DNA of 64,000 nt from Pararhodospirillum oryzae (GCF_007992075.1 NZ_BJZO01000007.1:1-64000); one strand, 5' to 3'; positions 25,174 through 34,456 are shown, numbered from the stretch's first letter. Notes: generated from the sequence alone by a model not told the origin. Program-made: numbers and translations.

Positions 25174-25503
25174 TCAGATCGGCATGCGCAAAATGGTTTC
25201 GTAGGCGCTCACCACCTTGTCACGAACCGCGATCACCGTTTGCAAGGTGGTTTCGGCGTTGTTGACCGCCATCACCACCTCGCGCAGGTCGGCCTTGCCC
25301 TCGATCGCCTGACGGGTCAGGGTCTCGCTTTCCTTGCCCGCCTGGATGGTTGATTGCAGGGCATCGCGCACCAGCCCCGTGAAGCTGGCCCCCTGACCGG
25401 GGTTTTCATCCGGCAAGGCAGGCGCGCCGGCGGTGGCCGACTGCGCGAACATGCCGGCGGCGGACTTGTAGGCCGAAACGGCGCTTGCGAAATCAACGGC
25501 CAT
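25174..25503 (-). CDS. fliE: Flagellar hook-basal body protein FliE
   Basis: FliE joins the MS ring to the rod and is needed for rod export. The 109-residue product ends with the FliE signature, including KADLREVVMAVNNAETTLQT and VRDKVVSAYETILRMPI. An N-terminal Ala-rich segment precedes it. It is separated from flgC by 345 bp filled with tandem repeat elements, so efficient read-through or an internal promoter is needed. Confidence 0.95.
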   Translation of the reverse strand: MAVDFASAVSAYKSAAGMFAQSATAGAPALPDENPGQGASFTGLVRDALQSTIQAGKESETLTRQAIEGKADLREVVMAVNNAETTLQTVIAVRDKVVSAYETILRMPI

Positions 25504-25534
25504 GGAGGCTCTCCCTTCCTTGCCGCGCCAAGGC

Positions 25535-25852
25535 GCGAAATGCTCCAGGGCATCGTGCGCTGAACCGGACCCGGGCGCGATGCTCTTGATCTTTGTCCGT
25601 GTGTTCGACGTCTCCGAAAAGCGGTTCCCCCTTTTCGGGTCTCACTCTAGAATCCGTCCGCTTGACCTTGAAACGGACAGACACGACATCCCTTTGCTTG
25701 AGCTTGTCTTTTCGGGAAAAGCGGTGCCCACTTTTCCCTGACAAACTCTAGTGTCTGTCTGTTTCACGTTGAAGCGGACAGACACTACATCCCTTTGTTT
25801 GAGTTTGTCTTTTCGGGAAAAGCGGTGCCCACTTTTCCCTGACAAACTCTAG
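25535..25852 (-). repeat. Three tandem copies of the palindromic repeat element
   Basis: Two near-identical units of about 101 bp (25651-25751 and 25752-25852) and a diverged third (about 25535-25650) lie head to tail between fliE and flgC. Read on the - strand, each unit has one hairpin (GGGAAAAG, loop, CTTTTCCC, flanked by AGTTTGTC and GACAAACT) and a second (AGTGTCTGTC/GACAGACACT). Each is bounded by CTAGAG. The last CTCTAG contains the flgC stop codon. The hairpin core resembles rhizobial RIME-like palindromes; that comparison is from memory. Confidence 0.88.
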
Positions 25853-26259
25853 CGAAGCAACTCAATGGTATCGCGGGTCATCTGCCGGGTAATGGTGATG
25901 ACGTTCAGATTGGCGTCGTAGCTGCGCTGGGCTTCGCGCATGTCCATCATTTCAACCAGGGGATTGACGTTGGGCGTCAGAACATAGCCCTGGTCATCGG
26001 CGGCGGGGTGCCCGGGAATGTACTTGCGGTTAAAGGCGCTCATGTCCTCGCGCACGCGGCCGGTCTTGACGACGTCGGCCCCCAGTTCGCGGTCCATGAC
26101 ATTGCGGAAGGTCACCACCCGACGCCGGTAGGGGTCCTCCCCCTTGTGCTCGGCGATGGAATCGGCGTTGGCCAGGTTCTGGGCGATGGTGCGCAGGCGC
26201 TCGGCCTGGGCCTTGAGCCCCGAGGTCGCGATCTGGGAGGTCTGCTTGAACTCGTCCAT
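25849..26259 (-). CDS. flgC: Flagellar proximal rod protein FlgC
   Basis: FlgC is one of the rod proteins of the basal body. The 136-residue product has the N-terminal rod motif LRTIAQNLANADS and the C-terminal NPLVEMMDMREAQRSYDAN, both typical of FlgC. It follows flgB by about 80 nt. Its TAG stop is created by the terminus of the adjacent repeat element, a feature shared with several other genes here. Confidence 0.96.
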   Translation of the reverse strand: MDEFKQTSQIATSGLKAQAERLRTIAQNLANADSIAEHKGEDPYRRRVVTFRNVMDRELGADVVKTGRVREDMSAFNRKYIPGHPAADDQGYVLTPNVNPLVEMMDMREAQRSYDANLNVITITRQMTRDTIELLR

Positions 26260-26342
26260 GGCCCCTTCCCTTCCGGTCCTGCCCTTGGGCCCGTGTGCTT
26301 CACAAGGAAGAGCGGGCTCTTGATCTCGTCACCGTTGGCGTT

Positions 26343-26750
26343 CTAGCGCCCGCTGCGCGACGCCAGCTTGATGAGCGTCATGTGCTTGCGCACCAGCTCC
26401 AGGGCGGTCTTGTACTGGTTGCGGGTGTCGGACAGGCGCGACATCTGCTCTTCCAGAATGACCTCGTTGCCGTCGGCGGAGCTTTCGTAAGGATAGCGGT
26501 CCGTCACTTCGCGGTATGCCCCTGGATCCGGGACTCCGGACTGCTGATGCATGGCGTTGGTCCGCACCATCTGCACCCGGTTCGAGGCGCTCTTGGCGAG
26601 GTTGCCGAAATCCAGTTCCTTGAGATCGTGGGAATGGTACCCCGGCGTGTCGGCATTGGCCACGTTCTCGGACAAGATCCGCTGACGCTCCGCCGCCCAG
26701 TCCATCCGGGCCCGCGCCATCTGAAAGATCGCAAGTTTGGTCAGATCCAT
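26343..26750 (-). CDS. flgB: Flagellar basal-body rod protein FlgB
   Basis: FlgB is the first rod protein assembled on the MS ring. The 135-residue product starts MDLTKLAIFQMARARMDWAA and contains the rod motif ILSENVANADTPGYHSHDLK. The ATG at 26750 (ribosome-binding GAAGGA upstream) gives the normal length; a frame extending to 27053 is not used. It heads the - strand operon flgB-flgC-fliE-fliQ-fliR-flhB-cckA. A CtrA box lies about 180 nt upstream. Confidence 0.94.
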   Translation of the reverse strand: MDLTKLAIFQMARARMDWAAERQRILSENVANADTPGYHSHDLKELDFGNLAKSASNRVQMVRTNAMHQQSGVPDPGAYREVTDRYPYESSADGNEVILEEQMSRLSDTRNQYKTALELVRKHMTLIKLASRSGR

Positions 26751-26863
26751 GGGGATGGGGTCCTTCCCTCGGGCCGAAGGCCAGACACCGGACCCACCCC
26801 CGGGCGTGCCCGACCTCAACCGCGTGACCCATAGCCACGCCTTTTGACTATCTGGCACAATCC

Positions 26864-26878
26864 TTAACGAAGCGTAAA
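26864..26878. promoter_or_regulatory. Degenerate CtrA-like site
   Basis: TTAA-N7-TAAA (26864-26867 and 26875-26878) differs from the CtrA consensus by one base in the second half. It lies 49 bp from the exact box at 26927 in the same divergent flagellar intergenic region. Confidence 0.3.
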
Positions 26879-26926
26879 GATTAATCTGAACCCGGTGCCG
26901 CGCCGCCCTTGTCCGGCCTGAAAGCA

Positions 26927-26942
26927 TTAACGCGTTCTTAAC
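26927..26942. promoter_or_regulatory. CtrA-binding box between divergent flagellar operons
   Basis: TTAACGCGTTCTTAAC is an exact TTAA-N7-TTAAC match. It lies 177 bp upstream of flgB (- strand) and 88 bp upstream of the flhB-like gene (+ strand). CtrA controls early flagellar genes in several alphaproteobacteria, so joint control of both operons is likely but unproven. Confidence 0.6.
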
Positions 26943-27029
26943 GGAAACACCGGGATACTTTCCCCTCGGGAACGCTCGTGCGTCCCATGAACCTGTCCGT
27001 ACGCCCGCATCGAAGGGGAGAACGGCGCG

Positions 27030-27392
27030 GTGAGCGATCACCCCACACGACACGGGACGACGGGCACGAACGCGGGCGAAGACCGCCTTTCCAGCGTCGC
27101 CGTGGCCCTGGGCTACGATCCGGCCCTGGGAGACAGCGCGCCCCGGGTTCTGGCCAGCGGCCGGGGCGCCGTGGCCGAGCAGATCCTCGCGCTTGCCTTT
27201 GCCAACGGGGTACGGGTGCGCGAGGATGCCGATCTCGCGGAAATCCTGGCTGTTCTTGACCTGGACAGCGAAATTCCCATCGAGGCGTTTGCCGCCGTGG
27301 CCGAAATCCTGTCCTACGTCTACCGGGCCAACGGCGCCTGGCCCGAAGGGCTGGAGCCGTCCCCCTTGCCGACGCGAGGAGAAACCCCGTGA
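27030..27392 (+). CDS. FlhB C-terminal-domain-like protein (FhlB type)
   Basis: The 120-residue protein aligns with the cytoplasmic domain of FlhB: VAVALGYDPALGDSAPRVLA, IPIEAFAAVAEILSYVYRAN. It has no membrane segments. The autocleavage NPTH tetrapeptide is absent (the preceding residues are DRLSS), so it cannot self-cleave as FlhB does. Similar stand-alone proteins may modulate export specificity. It starts at GTG 27030 and heads the + strand operon with fliO and fliP. It overlaps the next gene by 4 nt (GTGA). Confidence 0.85.
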   Translation: MSDHPTRHGTTGTNAGEDRLSSVAVALGYDPALGDSAPRVLASGRGAVAEQILALAFANGVRVREDADLAEILAVLDLDSEIPIEAFAAVAEILSYVYRANGAWPEGLEPSPLPTRGETP

Positions 27393-27760
27393 CCTTTTCG
27401 GCCGCCCTCCCCGCCCTTGCCGACGATCTGGAACGCATCGCGTCGGTGATCGCCACCGCCCGGCGCCTGATCGACGAAGCCCGCGCGGTGGATCTGGCCG
27501 TGCTGGAAACCAAGATCGGGGCCGTGTGCCACGCCGTCAGCGCGCTGCCGCGCGACGAGGCCCGCTTGTTCCTGCCCACCCTGGAAGCCCTGGTGCTTGA
27601 CCTGGATTCCCTGGAGGCCGCCTTGCGCGCCCACCCCCCAACCGGCCCAGCGCGCGCGCAAACGGCTGAACGGGCCTACCGGCGCCTGCCCGCCCCGCCC
27701 CCGGGCTCCCCCGATTCCTCCCCGCGGCCCCCTTCCAGCAGCCCCTCCCGGGAGCCCTGA
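27389..27760 (+). CDS. Small flagellar-operon protein of unknown function
   Basis: The 123-residue product has an alpha-helical N-terminal part (about 1-85, with regular Leu/Ala heptads) and a Pro/Ser-rich disordered tail. No family was recognised. The GTG start at 27389 follows GAGGAG and overlaps the previous stop (GTGA), and fliO starts 5 nt downstream, so it is translationally coupled to the flagellar operon. The helical character would fit an export chaperone, but there is no motif to support this. Confidence 0.75.
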   Translation: MTFSAALPALADDLERIASVIATARRLIDEARAVDLAVLETKIGAVCHAVSALPRDEARLFLPTLEALVLDLDSLEAALRAHPPTGPARAQTAERAYRRLPAPPPGSPDSSPRPPSSSPSREP

Positions 27761-27765
27761 CCTCC

Positions 27766-28140
27766 ATGGACCTGGATCACTCCGCGCGTTTTTTCCTCGT
27801 CTTGATTTTCGTCCTCGGGCTGATCTTTCTGCTCGCCTTCCTGGTCCGGCGGTTTGGCCCCGGCCTCACGGGACGCTGGCGACCGGGGCGCCGGTTGAGC
27901 GTGGTCGAGGTCATGGCCGTGGATCCCAAGCGGCGCCTGGTGCTGATCCGCCGCGACGACACCGAACACCTGCTGCTGATCGGCGGAACCACCGACGTGG
28001 TGATCGAAACCCTTGGCCCGCGCCTGCCCGAGAGCATTCCGCCCCCCGGCGAGGCGTCCGCGTCCTTTGCCCGGCACCTGGCCGCCGCCGTGCCCGATTC
28101 GCCCCTTCCGTCTTCCCCCGTGCGTGAGGCTTCCCCATGA
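27766..28140 (+). CDS. fliO: Flagellar biosynthetic protein FliO
   Basis: FliO assists assembly of the FliP ring of the flagellar export gate. The 124-residue protein has one N-terminal membrane helix (FFLVLIFVLGLIFLLAFLV, about 9-27). The FliO-domain strands LSVVEVMAVDPKRRLVLIRR and EHLLLIGGTTDVVIE follow, with a Pro-rich tail. It precedes and overlaps fliP by 4 nt. Confidence 0.93.
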   Translation: MDLDHSARFFLVLIFVLGLIFLLAFLVRRFGPGLTGRWRPGRRLSVVEVMAVDPKRRLVLIRRDDTEHLLLIGGTTDVVIETLGPRLPESIPPPGEASASFARHLAAAVPDSPLPSSPVREASP

Positions 28141-28925
28141 CCGCGCCCCACCCGGAGCGTTCGCCTTCCCCTTTTCCGGCCCGTCGGGTGCTGGGCCTGG
28201 GCGTGGTGGTGCTGGGCGCCGCCCTGGCCCTTGCCGCCCCCGCCGCCGCCCAGTCCCTGAATCTGGACATGGGCCCCGACGCCGGATCGACGACCGCGCG
28301 CGTCGTTCAGCTTGTCGCCCTTCTGACCGTGCTCAGCGTGGCGCCGGGCCTGCTGATCATGATCACCAGCTTCACCCGCGTCGCCGTCGTGCTGTCCATC
28401 TTGCGCCAGGCCCTGGGCACCCAGACCACGCCCCCCAACATGGTGCTGGTCAGCCTGGCCATGTTCATCACGTTTTTCATCATGGCCCCCACCTTTGAAC
28501 AGGCCTGGGACGAGGGCGTGGCCCCCCTGGTCCGCGAGGAAATCACCGAGGAACAGGCGTTCGAGCGCACCCTGGCCCCCTTCCGAACCTTCATGCTGGC
28601 CCATACCCGGCCCAAGGATCTGGCTTTGTTCGCGAATTTCCGCAAGGAAAAGCTGGAGACGCCCGAGGAGGTTTCAACGTGGGCCCTGATCCCCTCGTTC
28701 ATGATCTCGGAGCTGCGGCGGGCCTTTGAAATCGGCTTTCTGATCTACCTGCCCTTTGTCGTCATCGACATGGTGATCGCGTCGGTCCTGATGTCCATGG
28801 GCATGATGATGCTGCCCCCCATGATGCTCGCCATGCCCTTCAAGCTGATTTTCTTCGTTCTGGTCGATGGCTGGTATCTGGTGGTGGGCTCGCTGCTGTC
28901 GAGCTACGGCGCGCCACCGGGGTAA
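28137..28925 (+). CDS. fliP: Flagellar export protein FliP
   Basis: FliP forms the pentameric core of the flagellar export gate. The 262-residue product has a signal-like first helix (about 17-40), then the FliP signatures TSFTRVAVVLSILRQALGTQ and the second conserved block ELRRAFEIGFLIYLPFVVID. MSMGMMMLPP and the final hydrophobic segment follow. The ATG overlaps the fliO stop (ATGA). It ends the + strand flagellar operon, 30 nt before a strong hairpin. Confidence 0.97.
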   Translation: MTAPHPERSPSPFPARRVLGLGVVVLGAALALAAPAAAQSLNLDMGPDAGSTTARVVQLVALLTVLSVAPGLLIMITSFTRVAVVLSILRQALGTQTTPPNMVLVSLAMFITFFIMAPTFEQAWDEGVAPLVREEITEEQAFERTLAPFRTFMLAHTRPKDLALFANFRKEKLETPEEVSTWALIPSFMISELRRAFEIGFLIYLPFVVIDMVIASVLMSMGMMMLPPMMLAMPFKLIFFVLVDGWYLVVGSLLSSYGAPPG

Positions 28926-28957
28926 AATCGCGCCGCCCCGCCCCGCCCGTGGGCACG

Positions 28958-29015
28958 AAAAAAGGGTCCTCCCGGCCGTCCGGCTTCCTTGGCCGGCAGT
29001 CCGGGAGGACCCTTT
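28958..29015 (-). terminator. Strong hairpin terminator, probably bidirectional
   Basis: A perfect 15-bp stem (AAAGGGTCCTCCCGG at 28961-28975 and its complement at 29001-29015) encloses a smaller hairpin. On the - strand it is followed by TTTTTT, so it fits termination of the IalB-like gene. It also lies just after fliP on the other strand, though without a T-run. Confidence 0.85.
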
Positions 29016-29074
29016 CGCGCGATCCGCGCCCCAACCGACCCAAAACGGGAGGCGCGCGCTTCCGAAAAAGGGGA

Positions 29075-29602
29075 TTAAGGCGCGTTGCAAGCCTTGTCGA
29101 TCGTCGACAGCGCCGCCGTCACCCCCATGAGCGAGTAGGTATCGGTGGTCGTCGTGCCCCGGCTTGACGTGCCCTTGACCACCATCGAGTGCCCCGAGCG
29201 CATGGCCTGCACGATCTTGCGGTCCGTGTCATCCTGGGCCCAGGCGGTTTCTCCCTCGGTAAACAGCTGGAAGGAATTGCGATCCACCTGAAGCGTGACC
29301 TGCGCTCCGGAACGATAGGCATACCCGGCATAGATCGTGACAACGTAATACTGGTTCTGAGCCGGCCGGTGGGTGATCAGGGCAAAAATATCACCCCGTT
29401 TTTTGTAATTGCCTTCGTCTTTCTTTGGCTGGGAGGCGATGTAGCAAACCTTCTGGCCATTTTCGGTCATGGTGTAGGCCGTCCAATCCTGGGAAGTTCC
29501 CAGGGTGCTGACCTGTTGAGCCTGGGCTGGCGCGGCGAGTCCAAGGGCGATCCCCAGGGCTACCACGCCCAAACCCGGCGCGACTGTCTTGCTTGCCCGC
29601 AT
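29075..29602 (-). CDS. Invasion-associated locus B (IalB) family protein
   Basis: The 175-residue protein has a Sec signal peptide (about 1-28, cleavage after APAQAQ). It then has an IalB-like periplasmic domain with DWTAYTMTENGQKVCYIASQ near the start, GYAYRSGAQVTLQVDRNSF in the middle and the closing ALSTIDKACN. The two cysteines (in VCYIA and KACN) could form a disulfide. IalB proteins were named in Bartonella, but in environmental alphaproteobacteria their role is unknown. Confidence 0.88.
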   Translation of the reverse strand: MRASKTVAPGLGVVALGIALGLAAPAQAQQVSTLGTSQDWTAYTMTENGQKVCYIASQPKKDEGNYKKRGDIFALITHRPAQNQYYVVTIYAGYAYRSGAQVTLQVDRNSFQLFTEGETAWAQDDTDRKIVQAMRSGHSMVVKGTSSRGTTTTDTYSLMGVTAALSTIDKACNAP

Positions 29603-29715
29603 GACGGTTCCTATTCCCTGTTGTCGAAAGGAGGGGTGGGCCGGAAGGCCCCATGGAACCAGCCAGGACCGGATCCGTCAATGCCTGGATCCCCGACAAG
29701 GCCAATCCACCCCGT

Positions 29716-29826
29716 TTCCGCTAAAGCATTTTCAGCCGAAATGGCACCGTCTCGGCGGTCCGAAAATGCGAAAAATCCAAAAGTTAGAGTGCATTCGCTG
29801 ATCCGTCTTGATCGGACTGCGCTCTA
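29716..29826 (-). repeat. Diverged palindromic repeat at the SpoU methyltransferase stop
   Basis: Read on the - strand there are two hairpins: AGAGCGCAGTCCGAT with ATGCACTCTA, then GCATTTTCGG pairing with a CGGCTGAAAATGC region. The element is bounded by TAGAGC and GCTTTAG. Its terminus supplies the TAG stop of the gene at 29824. The sequence is distant from the 25.6 kb copies but the architecture is the same. Confidence 0.65.
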
Positions 29827-30435
29827 ATCCTTGCCGCGCGCGTCGGCGACCTCGGCCATCGGCGGCGCGCCTTGCCAGCGCGCGAGGCGCTGGGCCTCGG
29901 AGGAGCGGAAAAACGCCGTGCCATGGCGATGACCGGCCAGCGGCTCCGTCGGCCCCCCCGAACGCACCGGACGCGGCGCGAACCGCCCCAAGGTGGTGAG
30001 CCGGTCGTACATCACCAAGGCGCCCGCCATCCCCAGGTTGATCGAAAAGCGCATGGGGATTTTCACCACGTGATCGCAGCGCGCCAGCATGGCGTCCGAC
30101 AGCCCCACCCGTTCCGCGCCCAGCACGTAAACGGCGCGCACGGGATGGCGAAAACTGGGGAGATCAATGGCATCGTCGGTCAGTTCGATGCCCACCACCT
30201 GGCACCCCGAGGGCACCACCAGATCGGCCACGTCGGGGAAGCGATAAAACGGCAGCGCCGCCAGCGCGTCGGAGGTGTCCACCTTGCCCACCTCCTCCTG
30301 CGCGTAACTGGCGCGGATGGTGAACACAAACGCGGCATCAAAAGCGTGCGCCGTGCGAAAGACGTTGCCCAGGTTGTAGGGCTTGCTCACCCCCTCGATG
30401 CCGATTCCAAAATATCCGCGCAAACGGCTTTCCAC
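29824..30435 (-). CDS. SpoU/TrmH family RNA methyltransferase
   Basis: The 203-residue protein has the SPOUT-fold knot motifs: motif 1 NLGNVFRTAHAFD, motif 2 VYVLGAERVGLSD and motif 3 IPMRFSINLGMAGALVMYDR. It would use S-adenosylmethionine to methylate a ribose in tRNA or rRNA; the exact target cannot be told. The start is GTG at 30435, behind GGAGG. Its C-terminal tail (after YDR) is basic and probably flexible. purB lies upstream on the same strand. Confidence 0.92.
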   Translation of the reverse strand: MESRLRGYFGIGIEGVSKPYNLGNVFRTAHAFDAAFVFTIRASYAQEEVGKVDTSDALAALPFYRFPDVADLVVPSGCQVVGIELTDDAIDLPSFRHPVRAVYVLGAERVGLSDAMLARCDHVVKIPMRFSINLGMAGALVMYDRLTTLGRFAPRPVRSGGPTEPLAGHRHGTAFFRSSEAQRLARWQGAPPMAEVADARGKD

Positions 30436-30519
30436 CGTTCTTGTCCTCCCGGTCGTTCGTTGCAGGCCGTGCCGTGGGGAAGGCGCGCCGGGCCATGGTG
30501 GCTCCGGCGCGCGTCCTGG

Positions 30520-31833
<1,314 letters not shown>

Positions 31834-31854
31834 GCTAACAACCTTTCGGTGCCG

Positions 31855-32322
31855 TCAGGAAGGAAACGAAGGCAGACCAAACCGGATGTGATCGGCCCAG
31901 GCGCGCTCAACCGCCGCCAGTGCCTCGTTGGCCTTCTCCAGGGTCTCGCCATCCAGATCATAGCGGGCAAACCCATCGGCCATGCCGGCTTGCATCGTGC
32001 GCAGGGCTTCGCACAGGGCGAGCCCCTTGTCCGTCAGCTGCACGCGCGTGGCCCGCCGATCGTGCTGGCTTCGCTCTTGCGCGATGTAGCCCGCCTCGGT
32101 CAACTTCTTGATGTTGTAGGAAACATTGGAGCCGTGATAATATCCACGCTCCTTCAGATCGCGGATCACCAGATCCTCGGATCCGATGTTATGCAGCAGC
32201 AAGGCCTGCACCGCGTTGATGTCCTCGACTCCGAGCCGCCGCAATTCGCAACGGATCACGTCGAGAAAATGGCGGTGCAGGCGTTCAATCAGCCGCACCG
32301 TTGTTTGATACTGTTCGCGCAC
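31855..32322 (-). CDS. MarR/LdtR-like winged-helix regulator
   Basis: The 155-residue protein has a MarR winged helix-turn-helix: EDLVIRDLKERGYYHGSNVSYNIKKL is the recognition region, followed by the wing SQHDRRATRVQLTDKG. The pattern with GVEDINAVQALLLHNIG resembles LdtR-type regulators of rhizobia. It starts with GTG at 32322. It is co-directional with purB, but purine control is not implied; such regulators often respond to stress or envelope signals. The target is unknown. Confidence 0.87.
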   Translation of the reverse strand: MREQYQTTVRLIERLHRHFLDVIRCELRRLGVEDINAVQALLLHNIGSEDLVIRDLKERGYYHGSNVSYNIKKLTEAGYIAQERSQHDRRATRVQLTDKGLALCEALRTMQAGMADGFARYDLDGETLEKANEALAAVERAWADHIRFGLPSFPS

Positions 32323-32527
32323 GACCCCCGCCGCTCCCGCTTATCCCGAACCAAGGGGCATTGTCCGGGTAATAGCGAAAAAAGGCAAGACTTCTGGCCT
32401 GTTGGCGATAACGCGCTTTCCCATGGCTCTCGGAAAAAAACGCCGGACCGAGGCGGTCTCTTTATTGAACGCCCCGCCGGGCGGCGCCGGCCCCCTCCGG
32501 GAGGACCCCGGCGCCGGGGGGATCGCG

Positions 32528-32986
32528 CTAGTCCTTTTTCTCGGACGTCGGCGTTCCGGGCTTATGCTGCGCCGTCAACGCGCGCATTTCATCCATGACC
32601 TGGCTCACGCGATTGTTCATCAGGTCGAACACCTCGCCATTCGACTTGGTGGCCATTTCCATCAGCTCGCGCATGTTCGAAATCGCTTTTTCAAAAGCCT
32701 CGCGAGCGAGTTCGGTCTGACGCGCCATCTTGTCTTGCGGGGTGTCGGCCTTGGACAGATCACGGGCCGCTTCCGCCGCTTCGTCCATCGCCTGGCGCAG
32801 AATTTCAACCTGGCGCTTGAAAATGGCCTGCATGCCATCCAGGGCGGTTTTGTTGACGTGCGTCAACGCCTCGAAGTTCCGGCGCTGGCTGTTCACCAGC
32901 GTGTCCACGTCCAGCCCCGGCACCTTGAAATCGGAAAAGTACTTGGCAAAGTCGAAGTCAAAAAACGTCTCGGGTTGCTTAGCCAT
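32528..32986 (-). CDS. Phasin family protein
   Basis: Phasins coat polyhydroxyalkanoate granules in the cytoplasm. The 152-residue product begins MAKQPETFFDFDFAKYFSDF and is almost wholly helical, with the phasin pattern NSQRRNFEALTHVNKTALDGMQAIF-like in its middle and a Lys-rich end. The ATG at 32986 follows AGGAGA; a frame extending to 33058 is not used. The stop is TAG in GCGCTAG. A hairpin of GGCGCCGG/CCGGCGCC lies just downstream but lacks a T-run. It suggests the organism stores PHA. Confidence 0.88.
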   Translation of the reverse strand: MAKQPETFFDFDFAKYFSDFKVPGLDVDTLVNSQRRNFEALTHVNKTALDGMQAIFKRQVEILRQAMDEAAEAARDLSKADTPQDKMARQTELAREAFEKAISNMRELMEMATKSNGEVFDLMNNRVSQVMDEMRALTAQHKPGTPTSEKKD

Positions 32987-33185
32987 GACGGCGCTCTCCT
33001 GGCGGGCCCGACCCCCGGGTGGGAAACAAGAAGGCCGGGCAAGGGGGGGAATAAGCAATCGCCGCCACCTTAGGAGGCAGCGCCAGGAGTGTCAACGCGG
33101 ATCTTTGTGCGCCGCAAAATCACCCTGCGCGCGCACCCCCCAGGCCTTGCCTGGATCCCTGTACCGCTGCCCCGGGGGCCGGGAC

Positions 33186-33304
33186 CCCGCGGGAAACCTC
33201 AGGAGTCCGTTGGGGAAAGGGGGGCGCCGCCTTTCCCGAAGAGACGCACGCGCGCAAAGGCATCCAGACTCCGCCCGTGTCAGCGCCAAGCGGGCAGCCT
33301 GCTA
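33186..33304 (-). repeat. Degenerate palindromic repeat at the TetR-like gene stop
   Basis: On the - strand, GGGCGGAGTCTGGATGCCTTTG and TTCGGGAAAGGCGGCGCCCCCC parallel the copy at 23870-23998, with extra GC drift. The TAG at its end (33302-33304) is the stop of the gene at 33302. Confidence 0.55.
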
Positions 33305-33970
33305 AAGCACCGGCTCGGGCGCCGGGCCGGGATCAACCGGCATGACCGGCGGACGAATCGTGTCTTCTTCCTTGCGCCGGAAGCGACCGCACCGCCCCGA
33401 GAAAACCGTGCCGGCCACCCGGTCGGCCTTGTCCAGCGCCTTGTCGAGCGCCGCCATGGTCCGGGCCAGATCCGGCGTGTCGTCGTTCAGGAAAACCCGG
33501 GTGGCATAGGCGTACACCAGCCCCAGACCCTTCACGCGCAACAGGCCGGCGGGTCCGCTGCTGCCGACACCGGCGGCTTCCAAGGTCAGGGACATCGAGC
33601 GCGACAGCCCCATGGCCACCACGGCGGCCAGCAGGGGATCGCCGCCGAAGGTGGGGAGCAACGCCCGCAGGGCTTCGCGATCGGGGGCGAGGGCATCGAA
33701 ACGGCGCATCAACAGATCGAACAGGCGATCACGCACGCCGTCGCGGGCGTCCTGGGTCACGCCGCCTTCCAGCATCGCCCGGTCGATGGCTTTCCCCCAG
33801 GCGCGCAACATGTGCCCCCGGGTGGGAAAACGGCTGAGCACTTCGGCCAGGGGCACACCCGCATCCTCGGCCACGCCGGCCAGGCTGGCGCGCGTCCAGC
33901 CCTGGGCGGCGGCGGCGCGCAGGGCGGCGGCCAGCACGGCGTCGGGGGCGTGGGTTTCGTCGGTGTTCAT
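33302..33970 (-). CDS. TetR-like / COQ9-like protein
   Basis: The 222-residue protein has a TetR-like N-terminal helix-turn-helix (about 10-55: AAAAQGWTRASLAGVAEDAG and VPLAEVLSRFPTRGHML). An all-helical C-terminal domain follows, with a DREALRALL segment, and then a Pro-rich tail. The pattern fits TetR-family regulators, and partly the COQ9-like group involved in ubiquinone synthesis. Without a search the two cannot be separated. It stands alone between repeat elements and csaA. Confidence 0.7.
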   Translation of the reverse strand: MNTDETHAPDAVLAAALRAAAAQGWTRASLAGVAEDAGVPLAEVLSRFPTRGHMLRAWGKAIDRAMLEGGVTQDARDGVRDRLFDLLMRRFDALAPDREALRALLPTFGGDPLLAAVVAMGLSRSMSLTLEAAGVGSSGPAGLLRVKGLGLVYAYATRVFLNDDTPDLARTMAALDKALDKADRVAGTVFSGRCGRFRRKEEDTIRPPVMPVDPGPAPEPVL

Positions 33971-34086
33971 GGGATCTCTCCCTGTCGGTTATCGTGCAGG
34001 GGACCGCGTCCCCCGTCTCCATATGGTTTCGGCACCAGACGGGAGGAAGACTTTTTTCGCGCGCCAGGGAGCCGCGCTCGCGTCTC

Positions 34087-34422
34087 TCAGTACAAACGCC
34101 CGCCGTCGGGAACCCCCTGATCGGGCCCCAGCAACACCGGTTCGCCGTCCGGATCGGGCACCGCCAGCACCAGGCATTCGCTCACCACCGGACCAATGCG
34201 CCGGGGCGGAAAGTTGACCACCGCCAGCACCTGGCGCCCCACCAGGGTTTCGGGCGTGTAGTGGCGGGTCAACTGGGCCGAGCTGTGGCGCCGGCCCAGC
34301 TCCGGGCCGAAATCAACGGTCAGCCGCCACGCGGGCTTGCGCGCCTCGGGGAAGGGAAACGCCTCGACCACGGTCCCGATTCGGATATCCAGGCGGTGGA
34401 AATCGTCGAGTGTCGCGCTCAT
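34087..34422 (-). CDS. csaA: CsaA-type tRNA-binding domain protein
   Basis: The 111-residue protein is a stand-alone EMAP/tRNA-binding OB fold of the CsaA family. It has LDIRIGTVVEAFPFPEARKP, the conserved LTVDFGPELGRRHSSAQLT, and VLAVVNFPPRRIGPVVSECL. CsaA proteins are described as chaperones or structure-specific RNA binders. The length matches the family. The ATG at 34422 is chosen since the 20 residues before it are unrelated. The lipoprotein gene lies 34 nt upstream. Confidence 0.92.
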   Translation of the reverse strand: MSATLDDFHRLDIRIGTVVEAFPFPEARKPAWRLTVDFGPELGRRHSSAQLTRHYTPETLVGRQVLAVVNFPPRRIGPVVSECLVLAVPDPDGEPVLLGPDQGVPDGGRLY

Positions 34423-34456
34423 CGAGCCCCCTTCCCTTCCGGCGAAACGACAGACT

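Noticed and set aside
26853-26867. TGGCAC in the flagellar intergenic region as a sigma-54 promoter
   Set aside because: The -12 GC element is absent at the required spacing; the following bases belong to a CtrA-like half site.
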